Source: Cellulomonas sp. Leaf334 (GTDB lineage: Bacteria; Actinomycetota; Actinomycetes; Actinomycetales; Cellulomonadaceae). From it: a stretch of 64,000 nt of DNA. This document shows positions 26,983 to 36,293 of the stretch, piece by piece. The notes beneath the pieces were generated by a model. It saw only the letters and a list, made by a program, of their open reading frames with translations. It ran no database searches and was not told the DNA's origin. Position 1 is the first letter of the stretch. Each line of letters starts with the position of its first letter. The stretch is taken from contig NZ_LMOO01000006.1 of the NCBI RefSeq assembly GCF_001424195.1, positions 98,871 through 162,870 on the forward strand. Reading direction: 5' to 3'. A program made the translations under genes and the position numbers.

Positions 26983-27782
26983 ACGCCGTCGAGGCAACGG
27001 GCGTCGGCAAGGTCTTCTCGTCTCGGTCCGGCGAGGTGGTCGCCCTCGACGGCATCGACCTGACCGTCGCCGCGGGCGAGTTCGTCTCGCTCATCGGACC
27101 GTCGGGCTGCGGCAAGTCGACGCTGCTGCGCCTGATCGCCGACCTCGACACCCCGACGACCGGCACGCTCGCCGTGTTCGGCAAGACCCCGCAGCAGGCC
27201 CGCGAGGCGCAGGACTACGGCATCGCGTTCCAGCAGGCGGGCCTGCTGCCGTGGCGGACCGTGACGGCGAACGTCGAGCTGCCGCTGGAGCTGCACGGCG
27301 TCGGCAAGGCCGAACGTGCGGTGCGTGCGAAGGAGCTGCTGTCGCTCGTCGGCCTCGACGACTTCGCCGGGCACTTCCCGCACCAGCTGTCCGGCGGCAT
27401 GCAGCAGCGCGTCGCGATCGCGCGATCGCTCGCGGAGCGGCCCAGCCTGCTCCTCATGGACGAGCCGTTCGGGGCGCTCGACGAGATGACCCGCGAGCGG
27501 ATGCAGACCGAGCTCGTGCGGATCTGCGCGGAGAGCGGCGCGGCCGTCGTGTTCGTCACGCACTCGATCCCCGAGGCCGTGTTCCTGTCGCAGCGGGTCG
27601 TCGTGATGTCCCCACGTCCGGGCCGGATCAGCGCGGTCGTGCCGATCGCGCTCGGCGACGTGCGCGGGGAGGGGCTGCGGGAGGACGCGTCGTTCTTCGC
27701 GGCGGTCACCGCCGTGCGCGAGGCGTTGCACGGCACCCCGGTCACGGCCAGAGGGGTCTCCAGAGGGACAGACCTGCGATGA
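26979..27782 (+). CDS. ABC transporter ATP-binding protein (SsuB/TauB/ThiZ-like)
   Basis: A 267-residue ATPase with Walker A GPSGCGKST near residue 42, Q-loop GIAFQQAGLLPWRTV, signature LSGGMQQRVAIARSL and Walker B LLLMDEPFGALDEMTRE, followed by the H-loop VTHSIPEAVF. This pattern is typical of ATPases serving nitrate, sulfonate, taurine and pyrimidine-precursor importers. It overlaps both flanking permease genes by 4 bases. It would energise uptake through the two permeases. Confidence 0.9.
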   Translation: MNAVEATGVGKVFSSRSGEVVALDGIDLTVAAGEFVSLIGPSGCGKSTLLRLIADLDTPTTGTLAVFGKTPQQAREAQDYGIAFQQAGLLPWRTVTANVELPLELHGVGKAERAVRAKELLSLVGLDDFAGHFPHQLSGGMQQRVAIARSLAERPSLLLMDEPFGALDEMTRERMQTELVRICAESGAAVVFVTHSIPEAVFLSQRVVVMSPRPGRISAVVPIALGDVRGEGLREDASFFAAVTAVREALHGTPVTARGVSRGTDLR

Positions 27783-28540
27783 CCGCCTCCGCCGTCCGTC
27801 GCTGGCTCGCCCCCGTCCTGCTCGGGGTCGTCGCGCTGCTGCTCTGGCAGGCGTTCGTCGTCGGGGCGGGCATCAAGCCGTACCTGCTGCCCAGCCCGAC
27901 CGCGATCGTCGAGCAGCTTCTGCTCGTCCTGCCGCTCGTCTGGTCCGCCGCGCTGGCCACGGGCATGAACGTCCTGGTCGGGCTCGTGGTCGGCAGCGTG
28001 GTGGCCGTCGGCGCCGCCATCGTCGCGGCGCGCAGCCGGATGGCGGACACGCTCCTGTCGCCGACCGCGGCGGCCCTGTCGGTCATGCCGATCGTCGCGC
28101 TGGCACCCGCGCTGAACACGATGTTCGGCACCACGTCGACCACCCCGCGGCGGCTCGTGGTGTCGGTCGTCGTCTTCGCGCCCGTGTTCGTCAACATGCT
28201 GCGCGGCCTGCGGCAGGTGCAGCCGGTGCACCGCGACCTGCTCAAGGCGTACGCGGCGACGCCCCGGCAGATCACGCGCACCGTGACGATCCCCGGCGCG
28301 CTGCCGTACCTGTTCACCGGGCTGCGGATCGCGTCGTCGACGGCCGTGATCGCCGCGATCGTCGCCGAGTACTTCGGCGGGCTGCAGAACGGGCTCGGGT
28401 CGCGCATCACGTCCGCCGCGTCGAACAGCGCCTACGCCCGGGCGTGGGCGTTCGTGCTCGGGGCCATCCTGCTCGGTCTCGTGTTCTACCTCGCGACCCT
28501 CGCGCTCGAGCGCGCCGTCGCGCGGCGCCAAGGGGGCTAG
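27779..28540 (+). CDS. ABC transporter permease, NMT1/SsuC type (second of two)
   Basis: A 253-residue permease with about six membrane segments. The EAA-type loop is HRDLLKAYAATPRQITRTVTIPGALPYLFTGLRI. It is shorter at the N-terminus than its partner at 26047. ATG 27779 overlaps the ATPase stop. Two different permeases around one ATPase is a less common order than a single permease, and suggests a heterodimeric translocation pathway. Confidence 0.87.
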   Translation: MTASAVRRWLAPVLLGVVALLLWQAFVVGAGIKPYLLPSPTAIVEQLLLVLPLVWSAALATGMNVLVGLVVGSVVAVGAAIVAARSRMADTLLSPTAAALSVMPIVALAPALNTMFGTTSTTPRRLVVSVVVFAPVFVNMLRGLRQVQPVHRDLLKAYAATPRQITRTVTIPGALPYLFTGLRIASSTAVIAAIVAEYFGGLQNGLGSRITSAASNSAYARAWAFVLGAILLGLVFYLATLALERAVARRQGG

Positions 28541-28611
28541 AACGTCCGCCTGCCAGCGACGCCAGGCCGGATCCGTGGCCGGACGGCCAACCAGCAGAGA
28601 GAGGATTGATC

Positions 28612-29766
28612 ATGAGACTCAACCGGCGTACTGCGTGGGGCGCGGTCGGCGTCGCCGCGGCGCTCGTCCTGGCGGGATGCAGCTCGGACAGCGGCGGGGA
28701 GGCCGAGGAGGAGCCCTCGATGAGCTCCGAGGTGCTCATCCCCGTCAAGCTCCAGCTGCAGTGGTTCACCCAGGCCCAGTTCGCCGGCTACTACGCGGCG
28801 ATCGACCAGGGCTACTACGTCGACGAAGGGCTCGACGTGCAGATCGTCGAGGGTGGCACCGACATCGTGCCGCAGTCGGTGCTGGCCGACGGCTCGGTCG
28901 ACTACGCGATCGCGTGGGTGCCCAAGGCGCTCGCGTCGCGGGAGCAGGGCGCCGGGATCACCGACGTCGCGCAGATCTTCCAGAAGTCCGGCACCCTGCA
29001 GGTCTCGTTCGCTGACAAGGGCATCTCTACGGCGGCGGACCTCGAGGGCAAGACGGTCGGGAACTGGGGCTACGGCAACGAGTTCGAGCTGTTCGCGGGC
29101 ATGACGGAGGCGGGCCTCGACCCGGCCACCGACGTCACGCTGGTCCAGCAGCAGTTCGACATGAACGCGTTCCTCGCGGGGGACATCGACGCTGCCCAGG
29201 CCATGACCTACAACGAGTACGCGCAGCTGCTCGAGGCGGAGAACCCCGACACGGGCGAGCTGTACACGGCCGACGACTTCACGGCGATCAACTGGAACGA
29301 CGAGGGCACGGCCATGCTCCAGGACGCGATCTGGGCGAACTCGGAGAAGCTGGCGTCCGACGAGGAGTACCAGGACACGACCGTCAAGTTCATCAAGGCG
29401 AGCCTCAAGGGATGGATCTACGCACGCGACAACCCGGAGGAGGCCCGGGACATCGTCGTGGCCCAGGGCTCGCAGCTGGGCAACAGCCACCAGCTGTGGC
29501 AGACCAACGAGATCAACAAGCTGATCTGGCCGTCCCCGGACGGCATCGGCATGATCGACGAGGACGCGTGGGCACAGACCGTCGACGTCGCCCTCACCAC
29601 CAAGAACGACCAGGGCGCCACGGTCATCACGACCGAGCCCGACGCCGAGGCGTACACCAACGAGTACGTGGAGCAGGCACTGGCCGAGCTGAAGGAGGAG
29701 GGCGTCGACGTGTCCGGCGACGACTTCGAGCCGATCGAGGTCACACTCGAGGCCGGCGGCAACTGA
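28612..29766 (+). CDS. NMT1/THI5-like ABC substrate-binding lipoprotein
   Basis: A 384-residue extracellular binding protein. The signal peptide ends in LAGC, with Cys near residue 23, and a Ser/Gly/Glu-rich linker follows. The mature start KLQLQWFTQAQFAGYYAAIDQGYY is the hallmark of the NMT1/THI5 group, whose members bind pyrimidines, thiamine precursors or riboflavin. AGAGAGGA precedes ATG 28612. It lies 71 bases after the second permease. Context suggests uptake of uracil, dihydropyrimidines or hydantoins. Confidence 0.88.
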   Translation: MRLNRRTAWGAVGVAAALVLAGCSSDSGGEAEEEPSMSSEVLIPVKLQLQWFTQAQFAGYYAAIDQGYYVDEGLDVQIVEGGTDIVPQSVLADGSVDYAIAWVPKALASREQGAGITDVAQIFQKSGTLQVSFADKGISTAADLEGKTVGNWGYGNEFELFAGMTEAGLDPATDVTLVQQQFDMNAFLAGDIDAAQAMTYNEYAQLLEAENPDTGELYTADDFTAINWNDEGTAMLQDAIWANSEKLASDEEYQDTTVKFIKASLKGWIYARDNPEEARDIVVAQGSQLGNSHQLWQTNEINKLIWPSPDGIGMIDEDAWAQTVDVALTTKNDQGATVITTEPDAEAYTNEYVEQALAELKEEGVDVSGDDFEPIEVTLEAGGN

Positions 29767-29772
29767 GCACCT

Positions 29773-29808
29773 CCGCGCGCGGGCGTTCGCAACGGCGCCC
29801 GCGCGCGG
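29773..29808 (+). terminator. Perfect 13-bp GC hairpin after the binding-protein gene
   Basis: CCGCGCGCGGGCG (29773-29785) pairs exactly with 29796-29808 around a 10-base loop, just after the stop at 29766 and before the aminotransferase gene. It may be a partial terminator or a hairpin that stabilises the upstream mRNA, which would help over-produce the binding protein. Confidence 0.55.
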
Positions 29809-29832
29809 GTTCGCACCAGAAGGAGAGACACC

Positions 29833-31137
29833 ATGACCACCGACGACGACGCCACCGCGCTGCGTCTCGACCGCGACCACGTCTTCCACTCGTGGTCGGC
29901 GCAGGCGCACCTGAGCCCGCTGGTCATCGCCGGTGGGCTGGGCTCGACGGTGTGGGACCACGCGGGTCGCCGGTACCTGGACTTCTCCAGCCAGCTGGTG
30001 AACACCAACATCGGCCACCAGCACCCTCGCGTGGTGGCGGCGATCCAGGAGCAGGCGGCGACGCTGACCACCGTCGCGCCGGCGACGGCGAACCTCACGC
30101 GCGGCCGCGCTGCGGAGCGGGTGCTCAGCCATGCGCCGGACGGCTTCACCAGCGTCTTCTTCACCAACGGCGGGGCCGACGCCAACGAGAACGCGATCCG
30201 GTTGGCCCGCCTGCACACCGGCCGCGACAAGGTGGTGTCCGCTTACCGCTCGTACCACGGCAACACCGGTGCGGCCGTGGTCGCGACGGGGGACTGGCGG
30301 CGCGTGCCCAACGAGTACGCCCGCGCGCACGTGCACCACTTCGGCCCGTACCTGTACCGGTCGGAGTTCTGGGCGACCACGCCCGAGCAGGAGTCCGAGC
30401 GCGCGCTGCACCACCTGGAGCGCGTGATCCAGGCGGAGGGTCCGACGTCGGTCGCGGCGATCCTGCTCGAGACCATCCCCGGCACCGCGGGCGTGCTCGT
30501 CCCGCCGCCCGGCTACCTGGCCGGCGTCCGGGCCATCGCCGACCGGTACGGGATCCTGCTCATCCTCGACGAGGTCATGGCCGGGTTCGGACGGACCGGC
30601 CAGTGGTTCGCGTTCGACTCGTTCGACGTCGTGCCCGACCTCATCACCTTCGCCAAGGGCGTCAACTCCGGCTACGTCCCCGCGGGTGGCGTGATCCTCA
30701 GCGAGCCCATCGCGAAGACGTTCGACGACCGGGTGTTCCCCGGCGGGCTCACCTACTCCGGCCACCCGCTGGCGATGGGGTCGATCGTCGCCGCGCTCGA
30801 CGCCATGGCCGACGAGGGCATCGTCGACAACGCCGCCGCGATCGGCCGCGACGTCCTCGGCCCCGGGCTCGCGGAGCTGGCTGCGACGAACCCGCTGGTC
30901 GGTGAGGTGCGCGGGCTCGGCGTGTTCTGGGCCGTGGAGCTGGTCCAGGACCAGGAGACCCGCGAACCCGTCGACGCCGCGACCATGGGCCGGATCAAGG
31001 CGGGCGCGCTGGCCCGCGGGCTGCTCCCGTTCCTCGCCGACAACCGGGTGCACGTCGTACCGCCCTGCGTCGTCACGCCCGACGAGGCCGCGACCGGTCT
31101 CGGACTGCTGACCGAGGTCCTCGCCGAGGTCGCCTAG
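29833..31137 (+). CDS. Class III aminotransferase, probable beta-alanine transaminase
   Basis: A 434-residue PLP enzyme. The cofactor site shows Asp246 in LILDEVMAGFGRTG and the Schiff-base lysine Lys275 in ITFAKGVNSGYVPAGGV. The N-terminal half has FFTNGGADANENAIRLAR. It belongs to the omega-amino acid:pyruvate or GABA aminotransferase group. Because the locus makes beta-alanine, conversion to malonate semialdehyde is the likely job. AAGGAGAG precedes ATG 29833. Specificity between beta-alanine, GABA and other omega-amines cannot be read from sequence. Confidence 0.87.
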   Translation: MTTDDDATALRLDRDHVFHSWSAQAHLSPLVIAGGLGSTVWDHAGRRYLDFSSQLVNTNIGHQHPRVVAAIQEQAATLTTVAPATANLTRGRAAERVLSHAPDGFTSVFFTNGGADANENAIRLARLHTGRDKVVSAYRSYHGNTGAAVVATGDWRRVPNEYARAHVHHFGPYLYRSEFWATTPEQESERALHHLERVIQAEGPTSVAAILLETIPGTAGVLVPPPGYLAGVRAIADRYGILLILDEVMAGFGRTGQWFAFDSFDVVPDLITFAKGVNSGYVPAGGVILSEPIAKTFDDRVFPGGLTYSGHPLAMGSIVAALDAMADEGIVDNAAAIGRDVLGPGLAELAATNPLVGEVRGLGVFWAVELVQDQETREPVDAATMGRIKAGALARGLLPFLADNRVHVVPPCVVTPDEAATGLGLLTEVLAEVA

Positions 31138-31179
31138 CCTGCTGCCCAGCCCCACCACCACACACTCCTGGAGTTCCGC

Positions 31180-31932
31180 ATGAGCACGAGCACGCCCCGA
31201 CGCGCCCTGGTGACGGGCGCGTCCTCCGGGATCGGTGCCGCGACGGTCCGCCGCCTGCGCGCCGACGGCTGGGACGTCGTCGCGACAGCCCGCCGCGCGG
31301 ACCGGTTGGCCGCACTGGCCGACGAGACCGGCGCGACCACGATCGTCGCCGACGTCACCGACGACGCCGACGTCGCGCGGCTGGCCGCCGAGGTGGCCGA
31401 GGGTGGCCCGCTCGACGCGCTGGTCAACAACGCGGGCGGCGCCTTCGGGCTGGACCCGGTCGAGTCCTCCCAGCTCGACCACTGGCGCCAGATGTACGAG
31501 CTCAACGTGCTCGGCACCCTGCGGGTCACCCAGGCGCTGCTCCCGCACCTGCGCGACGGCGACGGCGGCGACATCGTCGTCGTGACCTCGACGGCGGCGC
31601 ACGGGACCTACGAGGGCGGTGCCGGGTACGTCGGCGCGAAGCACGCCGAGCGGATGCTCGCGACGACGCTGCGCTGGGAGATCCTCGGCGAGCCGATCCG
31701 GGTCATCGAGATCGCGCCGGGCGCCGTGGCCACCGAGGAGTTCTCGATGGTGCGGTTCGACGGGGACAGCGAGCGGGCCGCGGCCGTGTACGCCGGGTAC
31801 GAGCCGCTGGTCGCGGACGACATCGCCGACGCGATCGCGTGGTCGCTCGGCCGGCCGGCGCACGTCAACATCGACCTCCTGGTGGTCCGCCCGCGCGCGC
31901 AGGCGAGCAACAACCGGATCGTGCGGACCTGA
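31180..31932 (+). CDS. SDR oxidoreductase, YdfG-like malonic semialdehyde / 3-hydroxy acid dehydrogenase
   Basis: A 250-residue short-chain dehydrogenase with the cofactor motif TGASSGIG (12-19), NNAG near 83-86 and the active-site Tyr150 and Lys154 (YVGAK). The C-terminal part EEFSMVRFDGDSERA followed by PAHVNIDLLVVRP matches E. coli YdfG closely. YdfG reduces malonic semialdehyde to 3-hydroxypropionate with NADPH. Placed after a beta-alanine aminotransferase, this gives a complete route from ureidopropionate to 3-hydroxypropionate. It lies 42 bases after the aminotransferase gene. Confidence 0.85.
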   Translation: MSTSTPRRALVTGASSGIGAATVRRLRADGWDVVATARRADRLAALADETGATTIVADVTDDADVARLAAEVAEGGPLDALVNNAGGAFGLDPVESSQLDHWRQMYELNVLGTLRVTQALLPHLRDGDGGDIVVVTSTAAHGTYEGGAGYVGAKHAERMLATTLRWEILGEPIRVIEIAPGAVATEEFSMVRFDGDSERAAAVYAGYEPLVADDIADAIAWSLGRPAHVNIDLLVVRPRAQASNNRIVRT

Positions 31933-31975
31933 GATCGACCGGGCAACTGTCGGAGGTCCTCCGTAGGGTGGAGGC

Positions 31976-33817
31976 GTGCCCTCTGCTCCACCCGCACGAC
32001 CTCCCGAGTCCACCACCAAGGTGCTCCTGCGCCTGCGTCGCTGGGCGCGACCTGCGCTCCCGCGGATCGCGCTCGGCGGACTGACGGCCCTCGGCGCCTC
32101 CCTGCTTGCGCTCGCGGTCCCGCAGGTCCTGCGCGTGATCGTCAACGGCCCGCTGCTGACGGAGGGGTCGCAGCGCGGGGTGATCCTGGGTGCGCTCGTC
32201 ATCCTGGGGCTCGGCGTGCTCGAGGCGTTCCTCGTCTGGTGCCGCCGCGCGCTGATCCTGACGCCGGGTACGACGGTCGAGCGGGACATGCGCACCGACC
32301 TGTTCCAGCACCTGCTCGACCTGCCGGTGGAGTTCCACGACCGCTGGTCGGGAGGGCAGCTGCTGTCGCGGATCATGTCGGACCTGGGCACCATCCGGCG
32401 GTGGACGGTGTTCGGGCTGGTCATGCTGGCGGTCAGCGCGACGACCGTCCTCGTCGGCGTCGCCCTGATGCTCGCGACCAGCTGGGTGCTCGGCCTCGTG
32501 TACCTGGCGGGCGCGGTCCCCATGATCTGGCTCGGCTTCCGGTTCCGGGAGGACTACAAGGTGGTCGCCCGGCAGGCCCGTGACCAGGCGGGCGACCTGG
32601 CGACGACCGTCGAGGAGTCGGTCCACGGCATCCGCGTCCTGAAGGCCTTCGGCCGCGGCCAGCACGCGCTGGACGACTTCGTGCGGCAGGCCGACGCGCT
32701 GCGCTCGGTCGAGGTGCACAAGGCGAGGACGCAGTCCCGGGTGTCGTTCGCCCTGAGCGCCATCCCGGAGACGATCCTGGCGCTGTCGCTCGGGATCGGG
32801 GTCGTCCTGGTGTCCCGCGGCCAGCTGAGCGTCGGCGCCCTGGTCGCGTTCTTCGCCACCGCGGCCGTCGTGAACAGCCCGGTGGAACGCCTCGGCATGC
32901 TGCTGGCGATGACGCTCGACGCGAAGGCCGCGACCGACCGGTACCTGCAGGTCATGGACACGGGCTCGGCCGTGCGCGATCCCGCGGACCCCGTCGCGCT
33001 GCCTGGCGCGGACCCCGCGGGCTCTCGCGTGGAGCTGTCCGGGGTCCACTTCGCGCACTCACGCACCGCCTCGTCGGACATCCTCGCGGGGATCGACCTC
33101 GTGCTGGAGCCGGGGGAGACCATGGCGCTCGTCGGGCTCACCGGCAGCGGCAAGACGACACTGCTCCAGCTGGTCCCGCGGCTCTACGACGTCACCGCGG
33201 GCAGCGTCCGGATCGACGGGGTGGACGTGCGCGACGTGAGTCGCGCGGACCTGCGCGCGGCCGTGTCGATCGCGTTCGAGGACCCCATCCTGTTCTCGGC
33301 GTCGGTCCGCGAGAACGTGCTGCTCGGCACGGACCTGACCGGGCAGGCCGCCGACGACCTCGTCGCCGAAGCCCTCGACGTCGCCCGTGCGGGGTTCGCT
33401 CACCGGCTGCCCGACGGGCTCGACACGATCATCGGCGAGGAAGGGCTCAGCCTCTCCGGCGGGCAGCGGCAGCGGATCGCCCTGGCCCGCGCGATCGCCG
33501 TCCGTCCGCGCGTCCTGCTGCTCGACGACCCGCTCTCGGCGCTCGACGTCACGACGGAGGCCGCGGTGACCGCGCGGCTGCGCGCGATGCTCACCGGGAC
33601 CACCACCCTCGTCGTCGCGCACCGGCCCTCGACCGTCGCGCTGGCCGACCGGGTCGCGGTGCTCGAGGACGGCCGGATCACCGGCGTCGGCCGGCACGCC
33701 GACCTGCTGTCCACGCACCCGCACTACCGGTACGTGCTCACCGCGCTGTCGGCGCTGGACGATGCGGACGGCACCGACGACGCGGAGTCCGACGAGCTCG
33801 CGGAGGTGCGACCGTGA
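31976..33817 (+). CDS. ABC exporter half-transporter with degenerate catalytic site
   Basis: A 613-residue fused membrane-ATPase protein. The six-helix exporter domain spans about residues 30-330. The ATPase domain has Walker [10 protein letters not shown], signature [15 protein letters not shown] and Walker [12 protein letters not shown], where the catalytic Glu is replaced by Asp. The Q-loop reads AFEDPILF, with Glu in place of Gln. Such changes are typical of the non-consensus half of heterodimeric exporters. GTG 31976 is the likely start. It overlaps its partner gene by 4 bases. The substrate is unknown. Confidence 0.9.
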   Translation: MPSAPPARPPESTTKVLLRLRRWARPALPRIALGGLTALGASLLALAVPQVLRVIVNGPLLTEGSQRGVILGALVILGLGVLEAFLVWCRRALILTPGTTVERDMRTDLFQHLLDLPVEFHDRWSGGQLLSRIMSDLGTIRRWTVFGLVMLAVSATTVLVGVALMLATSWVLGLVYLAGAVPMIWLGFRFREDYKVVARQARDQAGDLATTVEESVHGIRVLKAFGRGQHALDDFVRQADALRSVEVHKARTQSRVSFALSAIPETILALSLGIGVVLVSRGQLSVGALVAFFATAAVVNSPVERLGMLLAMTLDAKAATDRYLQVMDTGSAVRDPADPVALPGADPAGSRVELSGVHFAHSRTASSDILAGIDLVLEPGETMALVGLTGSGKTTLLQLVPRLYDVTAGSVRIDGVDVRDVSRADLRAAVSIAFEDPILFSASVRENVLLGTDLTGQAADDLVAEALDVARAGFAHRLPDGLDTIIGEEGLSLSGGQRQRIALARAIAVRPRVLLLDDPLSALDVTTEAAVTARLRAMLTGTTTLVVAHRPSTVALADRVAVLEDGRITGVGRHADLLSTHPHYRYVLTALSALDDADGTDDAESDELAEVRP

Positions 33818-35637
33818 GCGCGCCTGTCACGTCGGCCACCTCCGAGAACTTCGAGGAGCAGAGCACCTCCGTCGAGTCCCGACGCATCCGCCGCCGGTCG
33901 CTCGGCCTGCTCCGGTCGCTGCTGCGTCCGGTCGCCGGCGCCGCGTGGGGGACCGCCGCCCTGGTCGTCGGGGCGCAGCTCGCGGCCGTCGCCGGGCCCG
34001 CGCTCGTGGCCTACGGCATCGACCAGGCGCTCCCGGCGCTCACGGGCGGCGACGCCCGACCGATCACGCTCGCGACCGCCGCCTACCTCGCGGCTGCGCT
34101 CCTGGGCGGGCTGCTGACCGCCGCGACCGTCCGCGCGTCCGCCCGCGTGAGCCAGACGATGCTGCTCGACCTGCGCCGCCGGGTGTTCCGGCACACGCAG
34201 CGCCTCAGCCTGGAGTTCCACGAGAAGTACACGTCGGGCCGGATCATCTCGCGGCAGACCTCGGACGTGGACGCGCTGCGCGAGCTCCTCGACGGGGGCG
34301 TGACGACGCTCGCGTCGGGCGTCCTGGCGATGGTGTTCACCGCGGTGTCGCTGGTGCTCCTCGACTGGCGCAGTGGGCTCGTGCTCCTCATCGCGGTCGT
34401 GCCCGGCGTCCTCCTCACGCGCTGGTTCCAGGTGCGCTCCCAGGTGCAGTACCGCAAGCAGCGGACGGCGGCAGCACGGCTCATCGTGCGGTTCGTCGAG
34501 ACCATGACCGGCATCCGCGCGGTGCAGGCGTTCCGTCGGGAGCCCCAGGCGCGCGGGGTGTACGGCGAGCTGGCGGAGGACTACCGGAACACGAACGCCA
34601 CGTCGATCCGGCTCAACGGCGTCTTCGACACCGGGCTCACGCTGATCGGCAACGTGACGGTCGCCGCGGTGCTGCTCGTCGGTGGCCTGCGTGCGCTCGA
34701 CGGCGGGATCGAGGTCGGGGTGCTCGTCGCGGCCGTGCTGTACGCACGCCGGTTCTTCAACCCCCTGCAGCAGATCGGCATGTTCTACAACTCGTTCCAG
34801 TCGGCGACCGCTGCTCTCGAGAAGCTGGCTGCGCTGCTGGCCGAGGAGCCGACCGTCCCGGAGCCGGTGCACCCGCGGCGGCTGGCCCAGGCGCGCGGCG
34901 ACGTCCGGTTCGACGACGTCGAGTTCGGGTACGGCACGGGGCCGACGGTCCTGCCGCACGTCGACCTGCACATCCCGGCCGGCCAGTCGATCGCGCTCGT
35001 CGGCGAGACGGGTGCGGGCAAGTCGACCATCGCGAAGCTGCTCGCCCGGTTCTACGACGTCCGCGAGGGGGCCGTGCGTCTCGACGGGCTCGACCTGCGC
35101 GAGATCGAGCCGGGCGACCTGCGGCGGGCCGTGGTGATGGTGACCCAGGAGGCGTACCTGTTCTCGGGCTCGATCGGCGCGAACATCGCGCTCGGTAAGC
35201 CCGAGCCCACCGCGGAGGAGATCGAGGCGGCCGCTCGGGCGGTCGGCGTGCACGACCTCATCGCGGCGATGCCGGACGGGTACGACACCGAGGCGGACAA
35301 GCGCGGGGTGCGGCTCTCGGCCGGGCAGCGCCAGCTCGTGTCGTTCGCGCGCGCGTTCCTGGCGGACCCGGCGCTCCTCATCCTCGACGAGGCGACCAGC
35401 TCCCTGGACGTCCCGGGGGAGGCGCTCGTGCAGGTCGGGCTGCAGACGCTGCTCGCCGACCGCACGTCCGTCGTCATCGCGCACCGGCTGTCGACGGTCA
35501 TGGGGTCGGACCGGGTGCTGGTCATCGAGGACGGGCGCATCGTCGAGGACGGCTCGCCCGTCGCCCTGGTGGCCTCCGGCGGCAGGTTCGCGGACCTGCA
35601 CGCCGACTGGCAGCGCTCACTGCGCCGGACGACGTAG
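33814..35637 (+). CDS. ABC exporter half-transporter, consensus partner
   Basis: A 607-residue partner of the preceding half-transporter. Its ATPase domain has Walker [11 protein letters not shown]-loop VTQEAYLF and Walker [13 protein letters not shown] with the catalytic Glu intact. The signature is LSAGQ rather than LSGGQ, which fits the pattern where the degenerate site combines this signature with the partner's Walker motifs. The H-loop IAHRLSTV is present. GTG 33814 overlaps the upstream stop. The gene ends 5 bases from the convergent response regulator. Confidence 0.91.
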   Translation: MSAPVTSATSENFEEQSTSVESRRIRRRSLGLLRSLLRPVAGAAWGTAALVVGAQLAAVAGPALVAYGIDQALPALTGGDARPITLATAAYLAAALLGGLLTAATVRASARVSQTMLLDLRRRVFRHTQRLSLEFHEKYTSGRIISRQTSDVDALRELLDGGVTTLASGVLAMVFTAVSLVLLDWRSGLVLLIAVVPGVLLTRWFQVRSQVQYRKQRTAAARLIVRFVETMTGIRAVQAFRREPQARGVYGELAEDYRNTNATSIRLNGVFDTGLTLIGNVTVAAVLLVGGLRALDGGIEVGVLVAAVLYARRFFNPLQQIGMFYNSFQSATAALEKLAALLAEEPTVPEPVHPRRLAQARGDVRFDDVEFGYGTGPTVLPHVDLHIPAGQSIALVGETGAGKSTIAKLLARFYDVREGAVRLDGLDLREIEPGDLRRAVVMVTQEAYLFSGSIGANIALGKPEPTAEEIEAAARAVGVHDLIAAMPDGYDTEADKRGVRLSAGQRQLVSFARAFLADPALLILDEATSSLDVPGEALVQVGLQTLLADRTSVVIAHRLSTVMGSDRVLVIEDGRIVEDGSPVALVASGGRFADLHADWQRSLRRTT

Positions 35638-35642
35638 CGGAC

Positions 35643-36293
35643 TCAGCCGCTCGTGCCCAGCCCTTCCTCGCGAGCCCGCACGATCGCGGCCGACCGGTCG
35701 GGCAGCCCCAACCGGGCCAGCACGTTCGCGAGGTGGTTGCGCACCGTCTTCGGACTGAGCCCGAGGCGCCGGGCGATCGTCTCGTTGTCGAGCCCGGCAG
35801 CGACCAGGTCGAGGACCTCGCGCTCCCGGTCGGTCAGCTGCGGGAACGGCAGGCGCGTGGCTGTCCGGCCGCCGAGCACGTAGGCCATCGCCCGCTGCGC
35901 CACGGCGGGCGACAGGATCATCTCGCCCGCCGCCACGGCTCGGACCGCGCGTTCGACGGCGTCGGGCGGCGCGGACTTCACCAGGTACCCGCGTGCCCCG
36001 GCGCGGACGGCCGCCACGACGGCGTCGTCGTCCTCGTGCATGGTGACGACGAGCACGCGCAGGTCCGGGCGGTCGCGCAGGAGCTCACGGGTGAGGTCGA
36101 TGCCGGACCCGTCGCCGAGGTCGAGGTCCATGAGCACGACGTCGGCCGCGATCCCGGAGGCGAGCAGGGGTCCGGCCTCCCCGGCGCCGGCGGCCTGCCC
36201 GGTCACGCGGATGCCGGCCAGCGAGTCGAGCAGCGCGGCCATCCCGATCCGGAACACGGGGTGGTCGTCGACGACCACGACACTGATGGTCAC
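35643..36293 (-). CDS. NarL/LuxR-type response regulator
   Basis: A 216-residue protein. The receiver domain has the acidic pair near residues 9-10 (VVDDHPVFR), the phospho-acceptor Asp56 in VLMDLDLGDG and the conserved Lys in GYLVKSAPP. The C-terminal LuxR helix-turn-helix is LTDREREVLDLVAAGLDNETIARRLGLSPKTVRNHLANVLARLG-like, near residues 150-195. GTG 36293 overlaps the sensor kinase stop by 4 bases. Its target may include the adjacent membrane protein or the convergent ABC exporter, but no operator was identified. Confidence 0.93.
   Translation of the reverse strand: MTISVVVVDDHPVFRIGMAALLDSLAGIRVTGQAAGAGEAGPLLASGIAADVVLMDLDLGDGSGIDLTRELLRDRPDLRVLVVTMHEDDDAVVAAVRAGARGYLVKSAPPDAVERAVRAVAAGEMILSPAVAQRAMAYVLGGRTATRLPFPQLTDREREVLDLVAAGLDNETIARRLGLSPKTVRNHLANVLARLGLPDRSAAIVRAREEGLGTSG

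Noticed and set aside
32239..32583. Small plus-strand frame inside the ABC exporter gene
   Set aside because: It is an alternate frame of a conserved exporter, with Pro/Arg-rich composition and no supporting start signals.
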